A stretch of 62,604 nucleotides of DNA from a virus: positions 1 through 62,604 of IMG/VR virus record IMGVR_UViG_3300044619_000874; one strand, given 5' to 3'. Below are positions 14,798-24,700 of this stretch, in pieces. The notes beneath the pieces were generated by a model. The model was not told the DNA's origin. It worked only from the letters and a program-made list of their open reading frames with translations, and did not search any database. Numbering within the stretch: the first letter of the stretch is position 1; each line of letters begins with the position of its first letter. The translations under genes and the position numbers were made by a program.

Positions 14798-15083
14798 GGT
14801 CGAGCGACACTCCATTGACGAACGCGGGAGTGACCGCGCTATAGTGGCTCTGGCGGTTCATTCACTCGCAGCACCCGCCCCGACTAATCAAAAGCGCGAG
14901 CCTAAATAACAGCGGCCAGTCCGCAACGCAAACCTGCACACGAAGTCCGGTCGCTCTCCCCGACGGCCCGGCAAACTGAAGGTAGACCAATAAGGTGCAG
15001 AGAGGCGGGAGTGAGAGTTGGGAGGAGGCCCCTCCCACCTTCTCATATTAGTCGGGGTCTGCACCCACCAAGGAGAACCAGAG
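14798..15083 (+). other. Non-coding region with long-range inverted repeat
   Basis: 286 bases without a convincing gene. An 11-bp perfect inverted repeat (CCCCGACTAAT at 14878-14888; its complement at 15047-15057) brackets about 180 bases. Inside is a hairpin of 8-9 bp near 15017-15040. A promoter-like pair precedes it. It could be a structured RNA, a regulatory leader for the next gene, or a replication element. Confidence 0.45.
14815..14845 (+). promoter_or_regulatory. Sigma-70-like promoter candidate
   Basis: TTGACG (14815-14820) and TATAGT (14840-14845) with a 19-base spacer, slightly long. It would transcribe the inverted-repeat region and the gene at 15084. Confidence 0.35.
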
Positions 15084-15569
15084 ATGATCGCGATCAATCC
15101 GGCAATGCGATTCGGTAAGCACAAGGGGACTCTCGTCAGCGAGGTGCCGACCCAATACCTGACGTGGGTCATGGAGACATTCCCGCGACCGCCTGATTAC
15201 GTCGTGGCCGAAGTTGTGCGCCGTGGCTCTACGCAGTTCGGCGGGGATGCGATCCTCTGTCAGGCTGCTATCTCGGACAGGGCGTTCGATTCAGCAAGGG
15301 GTGGCCGGAAGAAGTGGCGGCGAAAGCCGCCGAGGGGGGCGAGTAACCCAAGGAGGGCTGCGAAGCGAGCAGCCCGGGGAGAGGTCGCACGACAGAAGGC
15401 GAAGGAGTCAGAGTCCCGAATGGCGAAGGGCGTCTGGATTGTCGGTGAGAACTTCGAGCGGCTCCGCCACGAGTTCATTGCAAGCGGCGGCGATGTGGAC
15501 TCCTGCCCGTTCGAGGCACCAGACAACGCTGACTTCCTCGATCACCTCTACAGCATCACCCACTCCTAG
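15084..15569 (+). CDS. DUF3820-like small protein with basic linker
   Basis: 161 aa. The N-terminus MRFGKHKGTLVSEVPTQYL then WVMETF is the signature of the DUF3820-type module, often found fused or adjacent to exonucleases. The middle (about residues 70-115) is very basic (WRRKPPRG, RRAAKRAARGE), so nucleic-acid binding is likely. The C-terminus is acidic. The ATG at 15084 has AAGGAG eight bases upstream. It follows the structured non-coding region and converges on the last virion gene, overlapping it by 14 bases. A regulator or recombination accessory role is inferred. Confidence 0.65.
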   Translation: MIAINPAMRFGKHKGTLVSEVPTQYLTWVMETFPRPPDYVVAEVVRRGSTQFGGDAILCQAAISDRAFDSARGGRKKWRRKPPRGASNPRRAAKRAARGEVARQKAKESESRMAKGVWIVGENFERLRHEFIASGGDVDSCPFEAPDNADFLDHLYSITHS

Positions 15570-18500
15570 CCTTCCGCTCCGACCGGGTAGCCCGGAACTT
15601 GGCAGCGCGCCTCTCGGTCGTGCTCTCTGCCTTCGAGGCGGCACGCGACTCCTTGTCCAAAACCTTCTTCCTTGCGAGCAGGGCTTGGAACTGCGGTGGC
15701 AGGCCCTCGGCGACCTCCTCGGGGATCGAGGTGGTAGAGAACGTGCGACGGCCCGGCACGCGCTGGAGCATCTCGTCGATGGCAGCCCGCTCGTCCCGGG
15801 TTCGCTGCTCGTCGCTGACGTAGTAGTGCCGGACGGGAGCCACGGAGTTCCACACAGCCCCGAGCGCACCGCTGGCCCGGTCTACGTTGGGGTCGAGGGC
15901 TGTGCCCACGAAGCCCGTGATGCGTGACGCACCGGGGATCAGGAGGTCGGCCGCCCACTTCACCGGCTCCTTCAGCCTGAAGGATTTGCCGTCGCCGCCA
16001 GCGAGATTGATCACTCCGCCGATCGCCTTGTCCCACTGCGACTGCGAGTACCCAACGTCCCGTCTGGTGAAGGCGTCCTTGCCGGTCGCCATCTCGGTGA
16101 ACACCCGCAGTGGTGGTGCAGCCTGTGCCGAGAAGTTCCGCAGCGTGGCACCCGCGCTTGCGGCAGCCGAGTCGAGGGCACCGTTGGCCGACGGCTTGTA
16201 GGCGAACGAGTCGAGGAACGACGCACCCGGGATATCGATCCCGCCGAGCACAGTGGACATGCCCTCGGGTGCGAGGCCGATGTTCATCGCGTCGGGCACG
16301 CCGAGCGACCGGAGTGTCTCGGGGTTGACGGTGAAGCCGCCCTTCTCCCGATAAGACTGCGGCAGGTACTGCGCGTTCTCGTCGGAGTTCTGCAACCGCT
16401 CGCGAGTCTGGAGAGCGTGGCGATATGCACCGCCGGGGTTCATCAACTCCTCGATGGCGAACTGGCCCGACCTTGCGTTGTACGAGTAGAACGGGGCCCA
16501 CAGGTTGCGGATGCCCTTCTCGAAGTCGGTGAGCGATTCGTAGTCAACGTGGATTCGCTTCAGCCTGCGGGCTGCTTCGCGAGGTGCAACACCTTCGGCG
16601 AGCAGGGCGTTGTAGCCCGAGAGCCGAGCGTGAGCGTCCGACCACTCCGATGCCTGCTCTGCCTTGCGGAAGAATGGATTGTTCGTGACCTTCCGAACTG
16701 GACGCTGGACGTTCGAGCCGGAGCCTACAGGGTCGGCGACCCAGTCCTTGCCGAACTGCGTCCACGACCGCTGCCTGTTCCCAAACGACACGCCCTTGAT
16801 TCCGTACCAGTCGAGCGAGTTCTTGTCTGTGACGATGTCCTTGACGGTCTGTGCGTTCGGGATCGGCAGCGGCATCGGCGTCGAGCCGGGCAGCACTTCG
16901 AGCAGCGACTTGCCAGTCCTGTCTCCGATCTCCCGCTCGACCATGCCCATCCCCTTGAGCGTGCCGGACTCGGCAAGGTCATTGAGGTAGGCTTGCAGGA
17001 TTTCTTCGTCACCCTTTCCGCCGGTCGCCATCTGTGCGTAGGCGGGCAGGGACTTGATGTACGGCAGGGCCTCGTCGTAACTGCCGTTGAGCAGCGACTG
17101 CGTGTGGTACATGCTCTTCGAGAGAGCGACCGGGTCTTTGACGGTGAGGAAGTTGCCGATCGTGCCCGACGCCCAGTCGCGCGTCACGCGGCTCGGCCAC
17201 GCCAAGACCTGTGACTTGAACGCCCGCATGTGCTCGGCGAGGAACTTGCCCGCTGCGCCCTGCGCCGCTGGGGACTTGACGAGGTTCTCCGCGTCGGTCA
17301 GCCGATCGATGAAGGACTGCGGAACGGAGTACCCGGAAAGGTCATTGACTCCGAGTTTCGCAAGAGCGCGAGCCTGCGCCCCCACGGCCCCGGCATTCAC
17401 GAGCGGGGTTTTTGCCTTGCCGGACTTCAGCCCGACCATCGAAAGTGCCTTGGCAAGCGGCACCATCTTCTCGCCCTTCGCAGCCCCAGCCACCTGCCTC
17501 ACGGCCCGGCTGGTGATGGCGTCTCCGAGTGCCTCGCCCGTAGCGATGGCGGCATACCGCCCGGTCGTGTACCGAGCGATGGCCTCGGCTGGGTGATTGC
17601 CAAACGCCACAGGATCAGCGGGGTCGAGGTCGCCGAGGAAGTCGGCGAGTGCTGCGGCCCGACGCTGCCCATACTTCGGGGTGCCCTTCGTCTTGGCGGC
17701 AAGTTCGATTGCGGTCTGGTGAGCCTTCGATCCCTGCACCGTCTGGTAGTACGCGCTATTTGGATCGTTGATCTCTTTGAACAGTTGGGCCGCCACCTCG
17801 TCACGCGACCAAAGTTTTCCGGCTGCGTCCTTGCGTCCCATCAGGAACTCGGGACGCTTGGCATAGAACCGCAGTTGGTCGATCGCGCCCGGCAGTTGCA
17901 GCGACTTCTTTCTGGCGATCTGGTCGCCAGTGATCAGGTCGAAGTACGCCCCCGCAGGGTTGCCGTTCTTGTTCAGCACTGTGCGATCAAGTGCCGTCGT
18001 GAGCGAGTATGGGCGATACTCGGCCCCGTACCTGTGCTTGAGCAGGTGGGCATTGATGCCAGCGTCCTTACTCTCCTGAAGGATGCTGACCTTGTTGCGA
18101 GCCCAGTCGTCGGCGATGGCCTTCAACTTCGGCGTGTTCTCGATCAGGTCGACGTCCTTGGCCGTAACCGCCACGCCCTCGATGTAGCGGTCGAGTGCCT
18201 CCTGAACGCGAACGTCCTTGGGGTCACTGAGCCCAGTGCGCCGCGCTACGTCGTCCGGTATCTTGGCGAACTGTAGTTGTTGAGCAACTTCACCTGCCGC
18301 TCGACCGCCGCGAGCAACACCATCCTGTCCGGCGTTGTTGATCTGCGTGACCGTCGATTGGCCGATCGGCTCGTAGAGTTTTCCGACCGCCTTGTTGGCG
18401 AACTGGTGGGCGGCAAGGCCGACCGGAGACCATCGGACTGTCTCTGGGATTCGATCGAGGACGCGAGCCGCAACATCCCCCGCAGCAGCACCAAGCGGAT

Positions 18501-19200
18501 CACCGACAAGCGATCCGAGTCCAAGCGATCGAGATAGCGGCGTGCTCTTGATGTCATCGTAGGACAGGTTGTTCGTGTTGAGGAAGCCGTCGAGGTGCCG
18601 CTGTTGGTCAGCACCCCACTTCCCTTGGGCGGTGCGGTTCTGGATGAGGTCTTCGAGGTTCGTGGCACGCTGCGCGGCACGAGTTCCCACAAGCGGGTCG
18701 GCTGCGTGCTCGGCGTAGTCGTCCACGCCTCGGCCCAGTCGGCGAAGTGCGCGGCCAGCCCGGCCGGTGACGTCCTCGGTCTTCGTACCGGCGGCGATGA
18801 GTCTCTGCTGGAGCGACTTGCTCGCCACCTCGGCAGCGTCATCGATCAGGCCGGTGGCCGCAGCCGCTCGGCCGCCCGGTGTCAGAGCCTTGAGCGGGCC
18901 GGAGAGGTACGTCAGCGGGTCAAGGGCAACGCTCGCCACCGTGCCCAGTGCGAACCTGCCGACAGGGTTGGTAATCCCCGTGGACTTCTCCACGAGATCG
19001 TCAGCCGAGTGTCGAGTGGCGGGGTCGAACGGATTCTCGAACGTCCCGTCCATGCCGTAGTCAACGGCGTTCCGCACGATGGCGGCCGGGGTGTCGAGAT
19101 ACCACAGCGCATTACTGACGCCACGAAGCGTGCGCGTCAGCGGGCTGGCGGAGGAGCCGTCTGGCGCGGCGGGAGTGGATGGCTCTGCGAAGTAGGCCAT
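15556..19200 (-). CDS. Very large virion-associated protein (1214 aa)
   Basis: 1214 aa, soluble, Ala-rich and largely helical, with scattered hydrophobic stretches. It has no recognisable catalytic motif. It is the last gene of the virion operon, after two other very large proteins. This order and size recall the internal core/ejection proteins of podoviruses (T7 gp14-16-like role), which form a channel for DNA entry. The C-terminus is strongly basic (RRAAKFRATRSERKARSG). The ATG follows the stop of the preceding gene with a weak GAGTG site. A multi-domain polyvalent protein delivered into the host is an alternative. Confidence 0.6.
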   Translation of the reverse strand: MAYFAEPSTPAAPDGSSASPLTRTLRGVSNALWYLDTPAAIVRNAVDYGMDGTFENPFDPATRHSADDLVEKSTGITNPVGRFALGTVASVALDPLTYLSGPLKALTPGGRAAAATGLIDDAAEVASKSLQQRLIAAGTKTEDVTGRAGRALRRLGRGVDDYAEHAADPLVGTRAAQRATNLEDLIQNRTAQGKWGADQQRHLDGFLNTNNLSYDDIKSTPLSRSLGLGSLVGDPLGAAAGDVAARVLDRIPETVRWSPVGLAAHQFANKAVGKLYEPIGQSTVTQINNAGQDGVARGGRAAGEVAQQLQFAKIPDDVARRTGLSDPKDVRVQEALDRYIEGVAVTAKDVDLIENTPKLKAIADDWARNKVSILQESKDAGINAHLLKHRYGAEYRPYSLTTALDRTVLNKNGNPAGAYFDLITGDQIARKKSLQLPGAIDQLRFYAKRPEFLMGRKDAAGKLWSRDEVAAQLFKEINDPNSAYYQTVQGSKAHQTAIELAAKTKGTPKYGQRRAAALADFLGDLDPADPVAFGNHPAEAIARYTTGRYAAIATGEALGDAITSRAVRQVAGAAKGEKMVPLAKALSMVGLKSGKAKTPLVNAGAVGAQARALAKLGVNDLSGYSVPQSFIDRLTDAENLVKSPAAQGAAGKFLAEHMRAFKSQVLAWPSRVTRDWASGTIGNFLTVKDPVALSKSMYHTQSLLNGSYDEALPYIKSLPAYAQMATGGKGDEEILQAYLNDLAESGTLKGMGMVEREIGDRTGKSLLEVLPGSTPMPLPIPNAQTVKDIVTDKNSLDWYGIKGVSFGNRQRSWTQFGKDWVADPVGSGSNVQRPVRKVTNNPFFRKAEQASEWSDAHARLSGYNALLAEGVAPREAARRLKRIHVDYESLTDFEKGIRNLWAPFYSYNARSGQFAIEELMNPGGAYRHALQTRERLQNSDENAQYLPQSYREKGGFTVNPETLRSLGVPDAMNIGLAPEGMSTVLGGIDIPGASFLDSFAYKPSANGALDSAAASAGATLRNFSAQAAPPLRVFTEMATGKDAFTRRDVGYSQSQWDKAIGGVINLAGGDGKSFRLKEPVKWAADLLIPGASRITGFVGTALDPNVDRASGALGAVWNSVAPVRHYYVSDEQRTRDERAAIDEMLQRVPGRRTFSTTSIPEEVAEGLPPQFQALLARKKVLDKESRAASKAESTTERRAAKFRATRSERKARSG

Positions 19201-19203
19201 TGA

Positions 19204-21762
19204 TCACTCCACCCGGGAACTGTCATCCATGCCGATCCGGGTAGTGCCCGCCTGCTGCGGAACGAACCGACGCCACATGGCACCAGCCACGTTGCGCGGG
19301 ATGCCAGCATTGGCGTAGGCGGCGGCCTCAAACTCGGCCTGACTCATCGGCTTCTGCCCCTGCACCGGCTGGCCGTTCTCGTCGAGGCGGTTCGCGAGGC
19401 GGTGCAGCCATCCGTACGCCATCGTGCCGGGGCCAGCCGACTGAGCCGCAAGCCAAGCGCGCCGCTGAACCACGCGGCCAGCCGTGCGCATAGCCTCTTC
19501 TCGGGTGCTCGTCTTGTCGCGCTGCATGATGGCATGAGCACCAGCCTCGGTCTGCTCCTCGATCGTTGCGCCCTCGGGCATCGCGTTCAGGGCGTTGTCG
19601 ACGATCTGCGGCAACTCCGGCGTGGCTTCCCTGCCGTCACCCTTGGCGGCGGGATCGGGGAGGGCCCCGGCCACTCCCTCTTGCGCCTTGCCCCGGATGA
19701 TGTCGCGGGCGGCATCTTCCTGACCAAGCGCGATCAGTGCCGCCGCCTTCTGGTCAGGCGTAGCATTGGGGTCAGTGAGTGTTCGGTTGGCAGCAGCCTG
19801 CTTGGCCTGCGGGGTCATCTGCGACTCTTGCCAGTTGTTGCGAGCGTTCTTGGTTCGAGTGTCCACCGAACGCTTGTCGTTCGCTGCTGTCTGTGCGCCG
19901 TCTCGTGCTTCCAGTGGCACGTTGCTAGAGAAGCCAGCACCATGTATCTGGTCGGCATAGTCCTCCAGCGTGATGCCCTTCTCCTGTAGTTGCGGGTTGG
20001 CCCGATACGAACGCACGGCCTCGAACCACTTCTTTCGCACGTCTGCGTTCGGCACTGCCGAGCGTTTCTTGGGCTGACTGTTCTGAGCGTCGACCATGTC
20101 ACGCATCTGGGCGCGATCCTTGGCGTCAGCCTCACCACGGCGGGACATGATCTCGTCGGTCAGCCCGTTGTCTACGAGCGGGCCTTGCTGCTCGACGTTC
20201 GCGAAGCCCTGCCCGGATCGCAGGCGGGACTGCGTGTCGGCGCGACTCATGGCGGCATTGCGATCGAACTGCTCTTGGTCATCCACTGCGGCACCGGGCT
20301 CACGCTTGGGCAGGCCGGGCCGACCGCCCGCTGCCTGCTGACCCGGCGGCGTGGCAACCACACCCTCGGCCACCTTGCGAGCGGCTGGCGGCGCGTCGGC
20401 GACCGGGCCCTGCTCTGGCGTGGCAGCGTCGGCACCGAACCTCGCACCGGGAGGAATGAGTACTGATCGACCGTTGCCGGTGTGGACTACTGCGCCCTGC
20501 CGGAACCTGTGCGAGCCGGGGCCGTGCTCTTTCTCGTACGCCTTCTTCTCGTTGTCGAACTGGACGCGCTCGGCGTGCTCGTTCACCCGCGAGTCGTAGT
20601 GCGCCCGAGAGGCTTCGTCGAGGGAGTCGACGTCGATGGACACAACGCGACCATCGGGCCTGCGGACGTTGACCGTCCGGGTCGACGGGTCGTGTCCCGT
20701 GATCTGGCCGTCGACCTGCTGGCCGTCAGTGAGCCGGAACCTCTGATCGCCGGGGCGGAGTTGTGGCTGCAAAGCCTTAGCCCGATCAGCCGGGGCGGGG
20801 GAGTGCGGGAGGTTCAGGCCACGAACGTAGTTCATGGTGCCCTCACCCAACCGGCTCGTGTGTACATGCCTCGGTCGGCCGTCGGCGCCAACGATCGTGA
20901 CCACGTTGTTCTCGTGGTCGTGGCCGACGACGTTGCCTTCAAAACTGTACTTGCCAGTGTTGTCGGTGAGGCGAACAGGAGTGGGTGCCTGTACGGCAGC
21001 GGGCCGAGGGGCGGGCTCTTGGGGCTTCGGGAGTTGCGGCGGCAGCGTCCCGCCGTGGGCCTGATCCGGCGCGTTGTTGTCGAACGTCGGGGCCGTCTTC
21101 GGTGGCGGGAAGAACGGCTTTGGTTGTGCCGCCTGCGGGCGCGGTGCCTGTGGCTTCGGCTGGGCGGCTGCCTCTCGCTGCTGCTTGAGGGTAGCGCGCT
21201 TCGAGGTGATCTGATTCCGGTCTCGCTCGTCGGCGACGTAGCGCGGTGCGTTGAATGCAGCCGCGTGCGTCTCGTCGTCTACCTCTTCGTGCGGCACGGC
21301 GATGGTCGAGCCATCCTGTCGCCGCATCAGGATAGAGCCAGCGTTGTTGTCGTACCCGGCGATCTCGCCGGTCATGGTGTAACCACCACGACTGGTGACC
21401 GTGCGAGGATTCCACGGGGCTGCGGGCTTCGGTTGAGCGGCAGGAGGTGGTGCAGCCGGGTTCTGCTGAACCTCACGAACGGGGCCCGGGGCAGGTCGAG
21501 GCTCTTCCCGAGTGACCCGAGGAGTGAACGTCGGAACGTCCACCTTCATGGAGTCAAGGAACTGCTGGTTCGTTCCGGTGTTGATCGCCCGACCGGCATT
21601 CTCCATTGCGCCGCGCTGCGCAAGGACTGCGGGGCTACCGCCCATCTCGTCAGCCATAGGAGGGGCGGCCTGCGGCATGGCAGCCACGCCGGGCCGGGCA
21701 GCCTGCTGCGCCTGACGCTCGGCGGTCATTCGTCGGACGCGGTCTTCAAGTGTCTCTGCCAC
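19204..21762 (-). CDS. Large virion protein with three small beta repeats (852 aa)
   Basis: 852 aa, rich in Ala, Pro and Gln. Three copies of a ~45-residue unit occur at about residues 127-171, 270-313 and 348-391. Each has a Gly-x-(Val/Ile)-x-Gly-(His/Tyr)-Asp turn, then strands and a DGR/DGS turn, suggesting SH3-like beta barrels. They are joined by Pro-rich linkers. The C-terminal half is helical and ends just before the next gene. The start is GTG at 21762 with GCGGGG upstream. Its place between two other giant virion genes suggests an internal or injected protein. Function not known. Confidence 0.6.
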   Translation of the reverse strand: MAETLEDRVRRMTAERQAQQAARPGVAAMPQAAPPMADEMGGSPAVLAQRGAMENAGRAINTGTNQQFLDSMKVDVPTFTPRVTREEPRPAPGPVREVQQNPAAPPPAAQPKPAAPWNPRTVTSRGGYTMTGEIAGYDNNAGSILMRRQDGSTIAVPHEEVDDETHAAAFNAPRYVADERDRNQITSKRATLKQQREAAAQPKPQAPRPQAAQPKPFFPPPKTAPTFDNNAPDQAHGGTLPPQLPKPQEPAPRPAAVQAPTPVRLTDNTGKYSFEGNVVGHDHENNVVTIVGADGRPRHVHTSRLGEGTMNYVRGLNLPHSPAPADRAKALQPQLRPGDQRFRLTDGQQVDGQITGHDPSTRTVNVRRPDGRVVSIDVDSLDEASRAHYDSRVNEHAERVQFDNEKKAYEKEHGPGSHRFRQGAVVHTGNGRSVLIPPGARFGADAATPEQGPVADAPPAARKVAEGVVATPPGQQAAGGRPGLPKREPGAAVDDQEQFDRNAAMSRADTQSRLRSGQGFANVEQQGPLVDNGLTDEIMSRRGEADAKDRAQMRDMVDAQNSQPKKRSAVPNADVRKKWFEAVRSYRANPQLQEKGITLEDYADQIHGAGFSSNVPLEARDGAQTAANDKRSVDTRTKNARNNWQESQMTPQAKQAAANRTLTDPNATPDQKAAALIALGQEDAARDIIRGKAQEGVAGALPDPAAKGDGREATPELPQIVDNALNAMPEGATIEEQTEAGAHAIMQRDKTSTREEAMRTAGRVVQRRAWLAAQSAGPGTMAYGWLHRLANRLDENGQPVQGQKPMSQAEFEAAAYANAGIPRNVAGAMWRRFVPQQAGTTRIGMDDSSRVE

Positions 21763-21773
21763 GGCGAACCCCG

Positions 21774-24700
21774 CTAGTCTTGGTACATGGTGCCGGGGTA
21801 GCCGATCCTGCTCGCGCCGCCCGCTGGCCGACGCATTTCGCGTAGCCGCATCTCTCTTATGGACTGAAGGAGGGCCGCCTCGTCACCCGGCATGGGGGCG
21901 GAAACGGGCATAGGCTCGCTCGGATCGTCGCCAAAATCAGGCACTCCAACGGGCGGGGCTGGCGGCCAGATGGCGTTCGAGGCGTGCCTGTATCCAACAA
22001 GGGCGGCTGCGGCTGCGGCTGGTACACGCACATAGTTGCTGCCAGCCGCCTGACGAACGCGTCCGAGGGTCGCATCGATAGCCCGCCGGGTGGCCGTTGG
22101 CGGAGGGTCGAGGCTCTGCGGAGTCTTCCCGCGATACTCGGCACGCATTCCCGCCGTGCTGGCCCACGGGTTCTGAGGGCGAACGCCCGGGGCGGCGGCA
22201 ACATCATCCACGATGTCGGCACCATCGAGGCCGGAGCCCGGGGTGTCGTCGATTGGAACGTAGAACGGATTGTCCGCGTCAGCGAAGTCCGATGGGTCAA
22301 TGTCACCTTGCGGTGCATCAGGCACGGCATTGCCGCTTGGGGTAGGCAGCGGGCCTTCGCGGAACGGAGGGGCCTCGAACGTGGTTCCCCAGCCAGTGTC
22401 GTGCCCACGAGCACCAGACCGACGTCGTTGCTGTGCAGCGCGGATCGCGGCAGTCGGGTCGCCATGCACCCGAAGGTCGTGCATGTCCGGCCGTGCCTCG
22501 GGACTGCCTTCATTGACGCGGGTCACGCTCCCGGCGTGCGGGGCGTCAATGGCATCGGCCTGCCATTGTTCGATGGGTCGTGTTGATGTCGCAGCCGCCT
22601 GCGCCCTGCGTCGGGCTGACGCTGCGCCAACGTCAACCACCTGCGGAGGTGGCTGCGAGGGACGGGTGGCTGTGGTGCGAGGAGCGGTCGCTGCCACAGT
22701 GCTCGTCGGCGGAGCAGTGGGTGGCGGGGCGGAGCCAGTGCCGCCTTCGTTCACAACCGTGTCGCTTGCAACTGGCCTTCGCGCCTTAGTGGCCGCAGTC
22801 TCTGCACGCTCTGCCTCGATGGCTTGGAGTTCTGCGTCCGTAGGCTGGCCTGTGGAGTAGTCAGACAGATCGTCCGCAAGTTCGGACGCAGCGACGTTGG
22901 GGTCAACCTTGCGCGCGGCTCGTTCTTCTGCCGACCATCCTGCTCGAACTGCCGCACGGCGAGAAGCCTCGTCGCCCTCGCCACTAGCCGCCTTACGCTG
23001 ACGGCCGGGCATGCCTGCTGCGAGTTCGGTTTCGCTCACTTCGGCCAGATCGTCGCCGACTGTGGGTGCAGCGGTCGTTGGCGGTGCGGCCTTCTTCCCG
23101 CCACGCCGAGCACCCCGGCCTTGGATCGGGAGAGCATCCTCGTCGCCGAGTGCCCAAGTGGGCTGGAGGTCTTTAAGGCCACGGTCGACCTTGGTGTCTG
23201 GCGTGAGAGGATCGCTGACGCGACGCAGGCTGGGGTTGACCTCTGGCTTCTTTTGATCGAAAGCGCGAACAGGCCCAACGTCCGCACCGCTACCCCAGTC
23301 CTTGAAGTCTCGGGTCGTAGCCTCACGCTCGCGAATGACGTCTGCGATGGCGTCGTAGCCCGGGTCGCCCTTTGCGAGCGTGCCAGCATCGTAGTCGGCG
23401 ATCAGTTGATCAACTGACTTGCCACCAACCGTGCCACGGTACTCCTTCTGCGGAGCGCGAGTGACGTCTTTCGGCTCACTGAGAACGATGCCGTCGTCCT
23501 TGCCCGGCGCACCAGCCTTCGGGAGGTCGGGGTAGGCGTCTGGCTTGAATGGCCGAGCGCGTGCATTGCCCCGGAGGAACGTCCGCGTGTCACTCGGGGC
23601 AGCAACGAAGCCCTCTTCAGCCTCACTCCACCGAGTCTCGGAGCCGGGGCGCGCAGGCGGCCTGCTGCCAAGCCCGGGGCGGGCGGCAGAGTCTGCAATG
23701 GCGGCGGCGTCGCGGGCCTGCACAGACGCAGGAAGGTTGGTCGGCATCGGGCGGCCAGCGTCAGCCATGAGAGCGGCTGCGTATCCGTGAATGGAGTCGC
23801 TGTCCATGACGGCGGAGACGCGCTCGCCCGGCACGGCAGACTTCATCGCCGACTCGGCGGTGCGGTAGGCGAGCGAGTAGGCGAATCGGCCGTCCTTGTC
23901 TGCCTTGATGGAGTCGATGACCCGCTTGTACTCGTCGATGCCGAACTCTTTGATGACGCTGTTGCGCACCTGATCGATTCGCGCAGTTGCGGGCTGGGTT
24001 GGTCGGCCCTCCATGCGCGTGATGTTGGCCTTTGCAACCTCGGACGCCTCGATCTCGTCGCGGTCGAGCCGGGCACCTACCTCGGGCTGAACCGGATCAA
24101 CACCAGATGCACCGATGGCGGCGGCCTTGCGAGCATCTGCGTCAGTCAGGTCATCCTTCGGCCCGGCATTGCGGTACTTCGTCTTGCCAACGAAGTTCTC
24201 GAACAACTTCGGGTCGTTGCTCATCAAGTGGCGGATGCCGGTGTTGTCGAGTTCGTCGCCCTTCTTGACGGGCACCTGCTTCGTGACGGTCTTCTTGCCT
24301 TCCTTCACGTTGATCGTGTAGGTGAAGTCGTACGGGGCGGAGTACTTACTATTGCGCAGTTGGCCGACGATGTCGGTGACCATCTTGTTGAGGTACGGCG
24401 AGGCAGATGTGCCGCCGACGCTCGTGACTGCGCGCTGGTTTCGCGACCGCCGCTCCATCGAACCCGGCGTGATAGTGCTGCCGTCGGGCATGCGCACCGG
24501 GATTTGCTGGCGAGTGGACTTCTTGCCGCTGTTCGGATCGATCTCCGGCTCACGGTCAACCACCTCGCGCTTGGTCTGCGGGGCCTCTGCGGCCCGCTGC
24601 GCCACCGGGAGCGGCTTGCTGCCGTCGCCGCCACCGGCAACGACTTCGCTGCCAGCGGGCTCGCTGCGGCTGCGCCATGCAGTGGCTCCGCGCTCAAGCA

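Noticed and set aside
20482-21777. 431-aa open frame opposite the 852-aa gene
   Set aside because: Shadow frame with Arg/Leu-rich composition and no ribosome site.
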